Below are positions 1 to 12,088 of a DNA stretch of 64,000 nt, in pieces. The translations under genes were made by a program, and so were the position numbers. Location of the stretch: the NCBI GenBank assembly GCA_013115135.1, contig JABANP010000289.1:1-64000 (forward strand), read 5' to 3'. Below the pieces are notes generated by a model. It saw only the letters and a list, made by a program, of their open reading frames with translations, was not told where the DNA came from and ran no database searches. This stretch comes from Perkinsus olseni. Lineage: Eukaryota > Perkinsozoa > Perkinsida > Perkinsidae. The first letter of the stretch is position 1; every line of letters starts with the position of its first letter.

Positions 1-1446
1 ATAACGCATAATCCTTGATGATGGAGGGAAGATCGCCTGATTTGAACTCGCGCGGAGTGAGTTACTCCGCTCAGCGATACGATACTCTGATGGATCGCAA
101 CTTGCTCGTTGACTCCGCGTTGAGCAGCCCCAAGCATCAGAAGATATCCCGCAGCGGTCGCGCCCCAAACAAATTACATGTAAGCCAGAGAACAAGGATT
201 GTCCTGTTTATCGAACAGATTAGGAATCTTCTTCGTTGTTCTGTAGCCGTCTCACGCCCGGCCACAACAACTCTCCAGCGGGATCATCCCGCCGGGATGC
301 CATCTCCTTCATATAGACCCAATTTGAAATCACAAATAGTTTCGAAAATAAGGTCGGCAATGTGCACTATGAGTCCTAATGCACATGTCCTAATGATTAG
401 GTCCCATGGTACACCTCTCAGAGGCGACCTCCTACTCTTCGATCGCACCCACGCACAAGACCACATCTCACCTCATCAATAATACCATCTCATTCGAATC
501 AGTGAGGACCTCGCTGTGAGATGAAGCCGACGATGTTGACATCCCTGGCCAAGGCATCCCCGTCAAGTATGAAAATCATTGATGACCGCCCAGCTTGTCA
601 ATGTGTTTACCATGCTTAGTAGGCCTCAGTATTCACGGATGACCAACTATTCTTCCGGCGAGCCACAGGAGCTGCAACTAAGGCCCCCACTTATATTGCG
701 GATCTTGCTATCCATAATGGAGAAATGCCTGCCGCAGGCACCTGCACACACGAACATTGTGTTTCGCCCCAGCAGCCATGCTGCGCTTACCGTAAGCGGC
801 TTATGAGGGGCGGTGGGCGCATTTCGAGATACATTTCGACGAAATGATTTCGTCAAACTGTCAAAACCTGCTGATTCGAACAGCTGCACAAACTATGCTT
901 AGTGAGCGTAGTGAGCACCTATCATACTAGCAGTCACTCAGTGACTGCCACTGGGACTGTGAGCCATTCCACGCCCTGCTTGGGCGTGCAATGCTCAGCA
1001 TCGACAGTAGCACGGTGCTACCAGCACGGAATGGACAAAATTTTAACGGCTCCATTAGCCCGTCATTCACCGGCAGGCTCTACTCACCGTATTCCTGTCG
1101 ATATTCACGACTCCGGTCTTCCTCAAACTTCACAACGCGTCAGGGAAGGTCGGCACCTGCACCTGTACGTCTGCCGACGGCGCTACCTTGGCAGCTTACC
1201 ACGACTGACTGTGGTCACCTCCATGCTGTTTGCTCGAAGATCTAGGCAGCAGCGAATGTACGACAGCACGCCGCCTCACCACATACTAGGTTGTAAGCTA
1301 CAGCTTGCAACGGAGGGGCTATCAGGGGAAAGAACTCGAGTACGATTCACCTAGAAGATCCACGCTCAATATCCCACATTGAACAACGCAACCATCCACT
1401 GTCAGCAAACAAGAGATGCAGAAAAACTAAATTGGCAATGCTACAT
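1..1446. other. Gene-free or unrecognised stretch upstream of the FUN14 gene's 3' end
   Basis: No family could be recognised on either strand. Open frames here are short (up to about 150 codons), overlap on both strands and lack recognisable domain motifs. A minus-strand exon around 890-1250 is possible because a GTGAGT donor-like site is present near 1090, but nothing identifies it. Treat as intergenic plus the 3' flank of the minus-strand gene ending at 1447. Confidence 0.3.
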
Positions 1447-2497
1447 TCATCCCTTTCTGACGCCCAAGACGAAACCAGCCATAAAGCTTCCGGCAGCGAT
1501 CCTGTATTCTCCGTAAAGGTAGTTAACCGCCCGCACCACCGCCTGATACAAGCCACCATCGCAGTCCGTTGCATAGGGTAAGCACAGAAAGGTGAAACGC
1601 ACAGTTATACACTATCCGAGTTGGATCAGGCTGAGTCCGATCAGCCGACAGTAGCGCATGTGCGCATCAATGCTATCAGATAACACAAAGGTATCCGCTC
1701 AGCACACCTGTCATTGCGCGCGATGCCACCAAGTTTGCATCGCCTCACGATGTCTGATGACGTGACGATGAAAGTTACTCGAATTACACGCCAGATCAAG
1801 GCTATACGCGAACTTTCCTGGCAATACTCCTACGATTCGTACGATATACGGGTATCATTGCCAGCCAGATATGAACTTTAATGCTTTCCCTTACTTCTCG
1901 CGCATCCATCTCAGTCACTTCTCCATCCCCATCCATGTCTAAACCCTTCATCACATCACGCTGTACCTACACCCACTTCATCAAGCGAGAATCAAGTACT
2001 GAGAAACAGCTATTAACGACGCGTTAGTAGCCGACGCTCGTTAGTAACCAGCAAGCAGTAGTCTCAGTGGTAGCGCACAAGGAAGACATCCTAAATCTAT
2101 GTGTCGCAGAATCGTGAAGAGAACCGCTCAACCCTCTCATCTTCACCGATGCACACCTACCGCGTCCCAGTTCACATTGACATACCCTGCCTGAGCTGCA
2201 GCTTGGAACGTAACAAACACGACCCCGAAAGTCACTGCTGCCGCTTTGCCAACCTGCACGAATAACTCCACGTGCACGCTCGACGACATCAAGTACAAGT
2301 TGTACTGTTGTACTGTACAACAAGCGCCAATGGCGGTCAGTCCTTTATCGTCGCGGAAGGGCAATCCGGAAAAAGGGACAGATCCCATCAAGTGCAACCC
2401 CATTGCCCACCTTCTTGAGAAAGAAGCCGCTACAGAACCCTGATATCATACCGAAACTCAGAGGCTCCGCCACCTCCCCGAGGTTGGTATCGGCCAT
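1447..2497 (-). CDS. FUN14-domain membrane protein with an EF-hand insert
   Basis: Spliced minus-strand gene. The N-terminal exon carries a glycine-rich hydrophobic segment (GMISGFCSGFFLKK) typical of the first FUN14 helix. The next exon, after an intron, continues VGKAAAVTFGVVF and then AQAGYVNVNWDAV, matching the second FUN14 helix and the conserved G-Y-x-x-x-x-W. A later exon (about 1900-1960) reads DMDGDGEVTEMD, an EF-hand loop with Asp rather than Glu at position 12. The last exon ends AAGSFMAGFVLGVRKG and a TGA at 1447-1449, the usual FUN14 C-terminal glycine-zipper helix. FUN14 proteins are small mitochondrial outer-membrane or ER proteins (FUNDC1 is a mitophagy receptor); an EF-hand between the helices is a variant I recall from protists. 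The start at 2497 (ATG GCC GAT) is chosen because the upstream open frame begins with no better context; exon joins between 1460 and 1900 are not resolved. Confidence 0.75.
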
Positions 2498-2705
2498 GAC
2501 CTGACGCAACGGCGCATCACCTCGCAGCAAGCCAAACAACCACCAAGCGAGCAACCGCGGTAAGTAAATTCCCCGTAAGTCACACGGGCCGTATAACCTG
2601 GCCCGCACGTATGTCGAACTCAAGCCAGACGAGTCGACGATGTGCCAGACCTAGTCCGGGTCGATCGACGAGACTGTCACACCTCGAGCGAAATCCTCAG
2701 CTCGT

Positions 2706-3122
2706 ATGCGATATATTGTTGCAACGGTGCTCGGCCTCGCAGTCGACCCAGAAGCTTGTCAGATACTCACCTGGGATAAATTCCGCTGCTCCCGTTTCGG
2801 CGGGTCCATTAATCTCTGCCCAGCCGTCATCTCCTCAGCCCAGCAACGGTTCGGCCGTAGACTGTTTCTCGCCATCCCTCCCGCCACCAGCGAGGCTCCA
2901 GCGACACCGGCAAATCGCCGAAGGGTATTCGGTTGGAAGAAACAACGGGCAAATGCACTCATGAAAGCTGCTCGCGAAAAGCTCAGCCGTCGAAATATGC
3001 GGAAAGCAAAAGAAGCTCATAACAGAATCGGGGCACCACCAACGGAGGGAACAATCGAAGACCAAGCCGATGACGCGATACCTCCGGAACAAGTAAAACG
3101 CGTGAATCTCCTCGCGAATTAA
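2706..3122 (+). CDS. Hypothetical protein with basic C-terminal region
   Basis: Open plus-strand frame from an ATG, 138 codons, divergent from the FUN14 gene. The second half is strongly basic and helical in character (RRVFGWKKQRANALMKAARE) and ends with an acidic patch before the stop. The first half has no recognised motif and could be intronic or non-coding; a C-terminal exon starting near 2890 is the most believable part. No family recognised. It could also be a chance frame, since antisense frames of similar length exist. Confidence 0.25.
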   Translation: MRYIVATVLGLAVDPEACQILTWDKFRCSRFGGSINLCPAVISSAQQRFGRRLFLAIPPATSEAPATPANRRRVFGWKKQRANALMKAAREKLSRRNMRKAKEAHNRIGAPPTEGTIEDQADDAIPPEQVKRVNLLAN

Positions 3123-3417
3123 TAGAGACACCAAACACAAGAGACCACTGCCAGTGGAAACGAGGCGTCAACTTGTCATCATGCTGGGCACCCCAACATC
3201 CCGCGTGCTGAGTATCCAATTATCTCCTTCGTCCAGGTGTTCCGCCGCCTGCCGCTTTCGCTTAAGAGAGCAGTACGCCTCCATGTCATCCATCGCCAGG
3301 GGTTCTACCGAAGAGCCATCAATCAGCCGGCAGCTTGACGGATGCACGATGAGGCCAGAGCGCCTCAAGAAAAAAACAATTCAAGTGTAGGGCTCACATA
3401 CGAATTCTTGAAGCCAT

Positions 3418-5311
3418 TCAGATTTTTAAAGTTTTTTCGGGGCACTTTGAATTTTGGCGGCATCGTGAATCGTTCAAGACAAGGCGAAACTTACCTTCGC
3501 AATCTAGCATCCCCTTCATTCTATCAGGCCAATGCGCTCCCTTCCTGGTTCTGAACAGTACTGGCACCGAGATACGATCCTCGCGCGATGACCCTGCCGT
3601 GCTCCGATGCACCTTCCACAAAAGATGCTCCGATCCACAGCCCCCAACCCACCGCGGCAGGAACGACTTCCTTCGAGATGATGGCCATATAGTCGCCAGG
3701 GAAGACAACAAGCGACGAGTCATCGGCGATAAGCTCATCGATCGCTCGCCATTCGTTCCCTCCAGGGCTGAGAATCTCTAGCGAGGACGCCTTGCCACGA
3801 CCAGCGGAGGCTATGACCTGGAAAAGATCGGGGGACCTCTGCGAAGTCATGACCAATTCCCGGCAATACTAAGGCAACTACCGCGTGGGCGGGAAGCTAA
3901 GAGGCTCGAAGATGATACTTTAGACGGACAGCAGTGGCAGCAAAACGTATCTTCCCGCACCGTAAAAGAAACTGGTGTCCGTATGCGGCTCGAACCCTTC
4001 ACCAGCCCCGGCGCTATAGTGGCAAAACCGTACGGTCGAATTGGACACGCCCTCTTCTGAAGGCTCCCTTGACAGGAAATCAACACAGCTTTCTAGAGCC
4101 GTAGAACCTATGAAGGACCAGAATATTGCTAATTTCGTGATGAAATCGAAACCAAAGCGCACGCCCGAGGCACTACCATCACTTCCCGTTAAGTATCTCT
4201 CCACACAGCGGCATAGTGCCCTTACGATTCCAGCAGCACTTGACACGTGACCCAGTACAGGGACTCTCAGACGAGTTGAATCGAAACCCGACGGAATTAG
4301 ACCTCTGCTGCTCTCGGTCTGCGCGAGGTGGAGATCTACGAACTGGGAAGATCCACGACGAGTGTACCTGAGGGGCTTCACAGTCGTCCAAGCTCACTAT
4401 CTGCGACAAAGGTCGAGCAGCTGCTGATGACGCTGTGACCATTGCGAAGCCAAGCACTCTAGTCGGAGCTGCACGAGATGAGAAAAGCCAGAAATTTCGT
4501 CGGTGATCGAGATAACCAATATGACTAGGCAATATCATCGCAAAGCATCAGCCTAATACCCAGAGTAAAATTCCTTCTACCATTCCGAAAGTCCATAAAA
4601 CCCACCAGTCGGACCGAAAGACCAGCCCAGTCCGTGCGCATCCCCGATCATACGCGTTAGCGTCCATGAGGAAACCAATAAGCCCGTGACCGTTCACCCA
4701 ACAGGACGCCCTTTGATCTTCCGCATACCAGCGCCGCCGGCAATGCCCGCCTTCTCCTCGTCGTCCAGTGCGAAGAATGCGGCACTTTCTCGCAGCAGTC
4801 TTTGCTGCATGCGAGGATACGCATGCCGAACTATGATGAAGCCCCGTAACTGCAGCAGTGACAGCACTATGACGGGCAAAACAACCAGCAGTGGCGTCAC
4901 GATTCGGCACAAGCAGATCGCAAAGCATCAATAGGCCACCACGAGTAGAGTTCCCGTATAATATCAACGTACGCCGCCTCAGGTAAGAGAAGGAGTTCGC
5001 GCTCTTTCAGATACCGCTGATCGGCTACTATAGGAAAATATTCACAGCTAAAAAGATTTACATCAGCTCTGCACAGCTTTTTTCCACCAGACTCTACCCA
5101 CTCTGAATTCATCGACGACGATCTTGTCGATCCCTCCAGAGTCCTCAGCACTACCCAACAGAGACAGCTCTTCAGCATCACCATCATACACAAAGGTCGG
5201 GGGATCTTCCTCGGGGTTGCAAGACACCATCACAACTGAAGAACCCCAGTGGGAACTACCCGCTATCATTACTATGATTATCGGCCGACCGACTGAGAGG
5301 ACCTCGACCAT
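3418..5311 (-). CDS. 2-oxoglutarate/Fe(II)-dependent oxygenase (isopenicillin N synthase-like)
   Basis: Spliced minus-strand gene. Upstream exons give an acidic N-terminus, then YFPIVADQRYLKERELLLLP and, about 4700-4860, GFIIVRHAYPRMQQ followed by AAFFALDDEEKAGI, the DIOX_N signature (substrate-side helix with FFaLp-eeK). The catalytic part is at about 3950-4080: RFCHYSAGAG then EPHTDTSFF, giving the H-x-D iron ligands. The distal His and the 2OG-binding Arg-x-Ser appear after a 53-nt intron as VHRSTAGSSREDRISVPVLF (about 3540-3610). So all four key residues are visible. The family oxidises small molecules in the cytosol; substrate cannot be told. A further 3' exon at about 3168-3330 is possible (basic KRKRQAAEH tail), in which case the 3418 stop lies in an intron. 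The 5' end at 5311 is the first ATG 5' of the acidic exon and is uncertain; one join near 4860 does not resolve in phase. Confidence 0.7.
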
Positions 5312-5431
5312 ATCGTCCTGCCAACTACACTACCCAAAAGATGGGTATCTTCCTGGTGACACCACTTCAAGGCAGCCCGAGAAATCCTGCTGGATTGATG
5401 TAACGCGGCCCATCTCCACTTAGAAACCACG

Positions 5432-8400
5432 TTAACGATGATGCCTGTGATGACGATCGCTCCGTTCATCATCATCATCATCGTCTCGTCGAGGCCTCTT
5501 CGGTCTGTTCTCTTCTCGACGCTCCTTTGGGGGTCCAGCATTGGGGTCCAGCGGGTCGTACACCTCCAGCACTTTCTGTGCACGCTCCTCGTCAAGCTGA
5601 TACCTACAAAAACGGAAGATCACAACACAACCGACCTAATTCGTATCTTTCACGCTCAAGGTCAAGATACCGACAGACCATCACATAAGCTAAGCAGAGA
5701 CAGACATTTTTACGCTCTAGCTGGCACCTACAAGATTTCCATTTAACGAGTGTGGTTGTCTATCCGACCCAATTCGTATCATTCACGCTCAAGCTCAAGA
5801 TACCCTCAAACCATCATATAAGCAAAATAGCGCGGATTATTACGCTCTCGTGCTGTCAATAGCAAACTTCAATCCTTTGCTGTGCGCCGACGTATCTCGT
5901 CCATGAAGCCAGTCCGCGCCGCCGAAGGCATCACCATCTGCACCCAGCGCGCCCGTATCCTCCCCAAATGCAAACTGACAACAGAGACAGCATCTCACCA
6001 TGGTTGTGGCTCATAACTTGAAGTCTTGCGCAGACTGCGGCTAATCGGACACACGCGGAAGTTGAGCCCCACTTCTGAGTTTCGGCACGCGTCATCATAC
6101 AACGGGAGAGGAGTTTCAAGCCTCGACGCTCCCGACAACCAACCCAATCCTGGCACCATCAGAACTACTACCTGCATGGTTTCAGCCAGAGTGCCCGGCT
6201 CCGCCGTTATCTCGGTATCCTCAGCAGCCGCCCGGGCTGAGGTCGAGCTCTCACCATTCACCACCTCAGGCCCCTCTGAAACAAAAGGGTATCTCTTATC
6301 AACATATTGACCATGGCCCAACCTTCCTCCCTCTCATGCGCCTTGGACGCTTCCTCGTGCATGAACACATCCAGCTCCTGAAAAGCCTTCTTGCCACGCT
6401 TTTCTCGCCGTTTATACCTTCAAAATGGAAATCTCCACCACGACAGGCCCATCTGTATAGCTTTAGGCAACACCACCGCTCTGACTATGCTCTTGCTAAA
6501 GTGAGAGTATAGCTGAAATTAGTAAACTAGAGCCATAGAGCAAGTATTGGACTATATTATGCTTGCTAGTGTAGAGCCGCCCACTGGTTCCACCAATCAA
6601 TCAATCTAGCCAGAACGCGCCAGCACGGAAGTCGCAAATCTCACGGGTTTACAGGTGAGCTATGACAACCTCTCGGACAGCCCTTGTGTTTATCAAATCA
6701 CAAGACGCTTATGTGTCTCCACACTCTTCCCCCTCCCTGGAAGGTGAGCACTAGTGAAGGGTAAGGCTGTAATTGAGTATGGCTACTGAGTGCTGCTGAT
6801 AGGCTCCAAGTACTCCCTCGATCATTACTTATTCGCGCGATCAGCTATCCCCATCGGCCCCTTCGTCTCCTTCTTAGACGTATCCTCGACTCGGTTGACT
6901 TGCTAAAAAGCAAAACACATAAAAACCCGAACCCGATTTCAATGACGAGCACTTCACAAGGCTGCATAAGGAGCGTGCATTTTTATCAAAAAAATCCGAA
7001 TAATTTTCGATCCTCATCGCCCAACACGGTTTTGGAGTTGAGACTTCGATAGGGTATAAATAAAGTCGTGGAGCCCCTACCCGAATCTTTTGGCGCATCT
7101 TTTCGATCTGCCGTTGCCGTTCAAGCTCACTCTCCCGCATAGCCTTAGCCTCACTCGGAAGAATACCTAAGATACCCATCCGAAAAAATACCTCCCTTCC
7201 GCCTATTACCAAGTTTCTCAGCTCGTTCCCGATCGCCATACTCGGAGCCTTCCGACTCCTCACCGCTATCATCAAGATCTTGGACGCCTCGGGACTGAGC
7301 GGACAGCGAACAACTTCCACTGAATCTCTCCGAGAATCTTCGCGCCGATAATTTCGCTCAACCCCCGCTACAAAAAATTCCTTGCACATCAGCCAATCCC
7401 AAAATTGCAAAAAAACAGCTCAAAGAAGATCTGTGAACGAGATCGAAATTCGCTGTCCTCGAGTACCGAGCCCCCACGCCAAGGACATCCTCACCACCTT
7501 CTGAAGCATCTTAGCTCGCCTTGCTGCCGCCTTCGAAGAACTTCCCTTCTGGACCGCGTCGGCCGCATCCCCCGACTTAGCCGTTTCGGCCAACAGCGAG
7601 GCATCTCCACCATCGTGAGCACTCTTCACTTTAACAGCTATGCGTTTCTCGTTTCCTGCAGGAGGATAAGAGTAAAATACCGCACCCAGGAATTGAACCC
7701 ACAACCTTCCGCTTACCACCCTCGTCGTCTTCGCTTTCGCTACTACTACTCTCTTCATCCTCGAAGCTCAGCAGTCCCTTCTTATTGGACACTTCTATCT
7801 TCTCCTTTCTCCTATTGTCCCTCTCCTCTTCAGCATGGTCGACCACTTGCCGATAGATGTCCCTCGGAATGATATCCGTGAAGGGATTCTCAACCTAACC
7901 GACCACCAAGGTAAATCCCAGTTGCGTATCCCAGGTCGAAGGCGGGCAACCACAGATTTCCCCATGCGAAATCGACATAACATCACAGACGCTCACTAGT
8001 CGCTAGATAATTATTCTCGCTAACTTTCGTATCTCCCTCGGAGATTTCGCCTATCTTCCACCCACGGTTCGAGGCGTTGGACAACTCGCCAGGAAGTGCG
8101 AATGGTGTGGTATTGAAGGGACCAACATGCGCTGCTTATCGCTCACTTAATAATAATCGACGAAACCTACGAGTTTGTTTTACCCTGTCGAAACGAAGCC
8201 ACGAAAACGACCGACTGGCCTAGCCATGCCGGCCGTATGCACTCACTAAAAGGCCGATTCACCTAAGTTCTACTACTACATCCTCTATAATGAGATATTG
8301 CAACGCAGCGGTTCAATCGTGTACGTGATCGGGCCCGGACTCCCATCGCCGCCGGGAGAACCCGAGGTCGATCCGAGTTCGATACATTCCGGAAGATTCC

Positions 8401-9587
8401 CAGTACTACGACTTCAGCTCGGATGATGTGGGGCGGCGGGTCGTCAGTCGGGAAGTCGTTCGTATCGACATTCGCCTGCGATATCCTATCCAGATTATAT
8501 ACCGTATCATCAACAACCTTGCCAAACAACGTATACCTACCACCAGGGATTCCGTCAACGCCCAGCTTCCACCTAAGATACCTACTTATTATTAAAGCTA
8601 TCATCTCTTCCCATTGTTATGAAGAACTGCGAGCCGTTCGTCGACGCCCCGCCCTTCTCAGCGACTCCAGCGCTCGCGACGCCCACCAAACCACGATATC
8701 GAAACCTGTCAGGATACGGAAAGATACGACCCATCCGCCGGTCGAAATATGCTACTTTAAACGTGAATGGAATTCGTTCGGATAAGGCTCGCCATAGATG
8801 GAATCGCAGCCCAAACCGGTGTTGGTCCGATCTCCGCCTTGTATGAGGAAGTCCTTGATGATGCGGTGGAAGACCGTGCCGTTGTAGTAGTCCTCCAGAG
8901 CCTGCAAAGAAGAGCTTCGCTCCGCCTAGCGCTTGACCGGAAGACCCCGTCGCAGCCGCGTGCCCAAGGACCGGAAGGACCAGCAGAAGTGAGGACTCTT
9001 CCAATTTACGACGAGTCGGCCGGAGACGCAACCGATCGACATCAGAAAACAGACCGACTCTATAACACCCCTATAAATTAAGACAGGGAGAAGCCTGTAG
9101 GCGGTACTGCATTCTAGCAGACAGAAGTCTATTACGAAGTTAAGTATCGACGGTCGCCCTTATCCTGGAAAACTGATCAGCTCGCCCCATCAACCCGCTC
9201 GCCCCATCCCGCCTGATCAACTGATCTCGGGTAACCCGAGTCGTCACTACTGTTCGGGGACGTTCCAGGATAAGTGTTCAGAGAAGCAACTGGCCGGACG
9301 CGTTGCGTTGTTTCTCATTTTCGCTTCAACTACGTTCTACCTCTTCTACATACCAAGGGCAAGTCATCGCAGCCACTGGCCGCCACCAACCCCTTCCCTG
9401 TAGCAGCCGATCATAAAGAAAGTACAACAGTGAAAGCGAAATTCCCAAGACGTCTTACCAGCTGGACAAAGTTCCTGGTAGTCTTCGGGCACTCCTTGGA
9501 CCACAACGCTATCGATATCGGCCCATGGGTGGTGTGCAGTACCACCTTGCCTTTGGTGGGAGGCTCCGCTACGTAGATGTTAGACAT
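5432..9587 (-). CDS. CWC27: CWC27-type spliceosome-associated cyclophilin
   Basis: The N-terminus reads [20 protein letters not shown], almost the canonical CWC27 start. Exons at 9459-9587, 8756-8901, 8586-8705 and from 8536 join in phase to give a full cyclophilin fold: [14 protein letters not shown], a diverged loop where most cyclophilins have the catalytic Arg/Phe run, [11 protein letters not shown], then [18 protein letters not shown]27 proteins associate with the activated (Bact) spliceosome and many are poor isomerases. Downstream exons encode the charged tail: [16 protein letters not shown] near 7760, a Glu/Arg/Lys coiled segment near 7100-7200, a basic exon near 6330-6400 ([16 protein letters not shown]) and a terminal exon ending [15 protein letters not shown] plus an Asp-rich, Arg/His-rich tail; the YDP...KR signature is the known CWC27 C-terminus. 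Introns are mostly 45-55 nt, but intron 1 is about 550 nt and holds an inverted repeat. The gene is followed on the same strand, about 120 nt away, by the oxygenase gene. Confidence 0.88.
9159..9274. repeat. Inverted-repeat insert inside CWC27 intron 1
   Basis: Two perfect 12-nt arms, CTTATCCTGGAA at 9159-9170 and its reverse complement at 9263-9274, bracket about 92 nt that itself contains CTCGCCCCATC twice and a small palindrome CTCGGGTAACCCGAG. It sits in the one oversized intron of CWC27. It could be a small MITE-like insertion or just a fold-back structure; no target-site duplication was evident. Confidence 0.5.
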
Positions 9588-10064
9588 GCTGCGAAAGCAA
9601 CCCTACGGAGACTGTTGATGAGAATGAGATATTGCACGATCGTCCAACGCTCAGCACCAAACGCGCCAACGTGAAAAGACCTCGGAGCGCAGCCTAAAGA
9701 CTCGCTGCGAAGGCCAAGCGCTATAGCTTGATCCACCAGCAGCAACAACCGCCACTGATAGGAGCGACACCGGTATGGAGGTCCGAAAACAGAGTATCCC
9801 CATCTCAGTCGATCGCCCCAGCCTGCAAACTGATACTAGGTCGCGCACTGGTCGCCGAAGGGCTTTTGCATGACCGCTGATGCAGTTAAAGCTTCAGTCA
9901 CAGTAGGAGATCGCACCACAAACTCCATTTCGCCGCTTTCATCAAGCTAACCTCCCCCCGAGCGATGCCAACCACTGGAACAACTCCTACTAGCTCCACA
10001 ACTTCGAAACATACTTGAAACGGTTTGCTGGTACCAATGCTCCCTCATCCGTCAATCACTGCCT
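9588..10064. other. Intergenic region between prohibitin-2 and CWC27
   Basis: Lies between the stop of the prohibitin gene (10065) and the CWC27 start (9587), both on the minus strand. It should contain the prohibitin 3' UTR and the CWC27 promoter. No TATA box or other motif stands out and no gene was recognised. Confidence 0.4.
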
Positions 10065-11880
10065 CTATGCCTTCTCAATGGCCAACCTCTCATTACCACT
10101 GCTCATCAAATTCAACAGCAACGAATCCGAGTTCAGCACCTGTGAATCAGGAAGCGTGAAAAGAATCCTTTCCTGTGCGCCAAAAAATTACCATCTTATT
10201 TCGGCTGACGGCCATGTGATGGGCGATCTCCTTGGCAGCATCTATTTTTCTCAGTTCCACGAAGCCCGGGTTGTTCTGGATGGCCGAACCGATCATCTTG
10301 GCCGATTCCATCTCACCTGAGAGAGCCCGGCTGAACCTTCACGAAAGTTCAAAAGCTTCAGGAATTGCGTTCGCTCAAGCTAAACACCGGGCTGGAGAAA
10401 ATCGCAGATCCCATATCAGTAACCTAATACCTATTATCGGTATATTATTTACGGTATTATGTACTGGTATCTACATTATTATGAAAATAAGATATTCTAG
10501 TATGGCTATCATCTTCGAATCACCAAGAATTGCAAGCGTGAAGGCAGTTATCGAGAAAATTACTGGTCCACAGGAGTAATTTCAAGGAAACCAAAAACTG
10601 CCAAAATCAATGTAGCCATAGTAGCAACATCTCCACTCGCTTTCGATCGCCGGACTAGAAGCAGTTGGCACAAAAATCATAAAAAGTCCACAGAAATGAA
10701 ACGGGCAAAAATCGATGGCGAGACCGCTAACAGCTTTCCCTATGAAGCCGACCGGACAAGCGTGAGTATCTCACCTTGAGCCTTGATGATGATATTCTTC
10801 TTCATCTCCTGAGCCTTCAATACTTGGTACTTCGCCTTCTCAGCCTGCTGCTGGGCCACCTGCTTCTGCTCGACAGCTCCTGCGTATCTAGCACGGGTCA
10901 ACCTTGGATACGCAAAGATACTCCCACGCCTCTTACTCGGGAGAGAAGGCCAGGTCAACAATGGCGACATCATCCAGAATCAGATTGAATTCACGAGCAC
11001 GTTCAACCAGCTCCTGGCGGATACGACGCGAGACGACCTACGATGGCAAAAAAGAAAGTTGGAAAAATAAAACGACAGCCGGAGACTTCACCTCTCGCTG
11101 AGTGACGAGCTCGGACGCGTTAAACTGGGCGACAACAGACTTCAAAACCTCATTGATGATGGAGGGCAGCACCTGGCAAATAACGGACTGAGTGATGATG
11201 ATGACGACGGTAACGATAATGATGATGATGATGATGATAACAAGGATGATGATGAGGGTAAGGGTGAGAGTAATGATGATAATAATGATGATGTTATTAC
11301 CTTCTCATCATAGTCAGTACCGACATAGCGGTAAATAGCCGGCAACTTGTCCTCGCGGGGACGGCAAAGTGTTCGGAGAGAGATGCTGACCATCTGGAGG
11401 TCCTTCGAGCCGGTCAGAGACACCTACAACGGAATTTAATCTTCCTCGATAAATTATTAATTGAAAAAATCATGAATTATATGAAAACTATATCCTCGTC
11501 AAAGGAATCTTTTTCTTCGTTCGACCTTACCAGAGTTCTCGGCTTGGTTCGGATGTCGAAGGTGATGGGTCGTTCAAACCAAGGGACCATCACGTGAGTG
11601 CCTTCAGTGTAAAGATCCTCCTTCAAACCGCCGATCCTGGAGAACTTGATGGCTCGATGTCCAGCATCGACTGAATGCAGATATCGGTATCGCACGGAAC
11701 TTGACCTATTCTGCATCTTCCACGGATCAACCTAAGATCTTCTCGCCCCAAATTATTACCATTAAAAAGACAGTTCTTGAAGGCCCAGACCGAGCCGCCA
11801 ATCCCGACACTTCCAACCGTGATGACCTTCGCCAACTGCGGGCCAAACTTCGAGAACGCTTCGGTGAACTTTTGCGACAT
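10065..11880 (-). CDS. PHB2: Prohibitin-2 (mitochondrial inner-membrane PHB complex subunit)
   Basis: Spliced minus-strand gene with strong family matches in every exon. The N-terminal exon has a hydrophobic anchor ([16 protein letters not shown]). Then [20 protein letters not shown] and [16 protein letters not shown] (SPFH/Band 7 start), [58 protein letters not shown], the coiled-coil exon [20 protein letters not shown], and [20 protein letters not shown]. The last exon ends LLLNLMSSG...AIEKA and TAG. These are the PHB2-type rather than PHB1-type sequences ([15 protein letters not shown]-like end). Prohibitins form ring assemblies in the inner mitochondrial membrane and chaperone respiratory proteins. 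The start at 11880 is an ATG directly before the anchor; the open frame continues a little upstream without another ATG. Introns are short and AG-ended except one with a (GAT)n/(GATGAT) microsatellite at about 11180-11300. Confidence 0.93.
11194..11300. repeat. GAT/AAT trinucleotide microsatellite in a PHB2 intron
   Basis: A run dominated by GATGATGAT and AATGATGAT triplets with a few interruptions, lying between two recognisable prohibitin exons. It explains the serine/leucine-rich chance frames seen antisense to it. Confidence 0.8.
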
Positions 11881-12088
11881 CTCCGGCGACTTTAAGAACC
11901 AAAGCTGAATTTAAAATACTCTCCCGGAGTTCAATAGACTGCTGCAACTCCTCAGCTTCAAGTACGGTTTCCAAAATTGGCTTTCGCACAACAAGTTCAA
12001 TCCTGGGGGCGCTTATAATCATCAGGATAAGTGTACTCTAGCTCTGGGTTTGAAGGTCAATACACAACCGTGCTCGGTGCGAGATCCA
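11881..12088. promoter_or_regulatory. Divergent intergenic region PHB2 / BAR-SH3 gene
   Basis: About 200 nt separate the proposed starts of the minus-strand prohibitin gene and the plus-strand BAR/SH3 gene, so this interval must serve as a head-to-head promoter for both, if the two starts are right. No canonical TATA element or repeated box was recognised. The call is positional only. Confidence 0.35.

Noticed and set aside
11142..11423. Serine/leucine-rich frame
   Set aside because: GAT-repeat intron of prohibitin-2 read together with an adjacent real exon; the true exon is included in PHB2.
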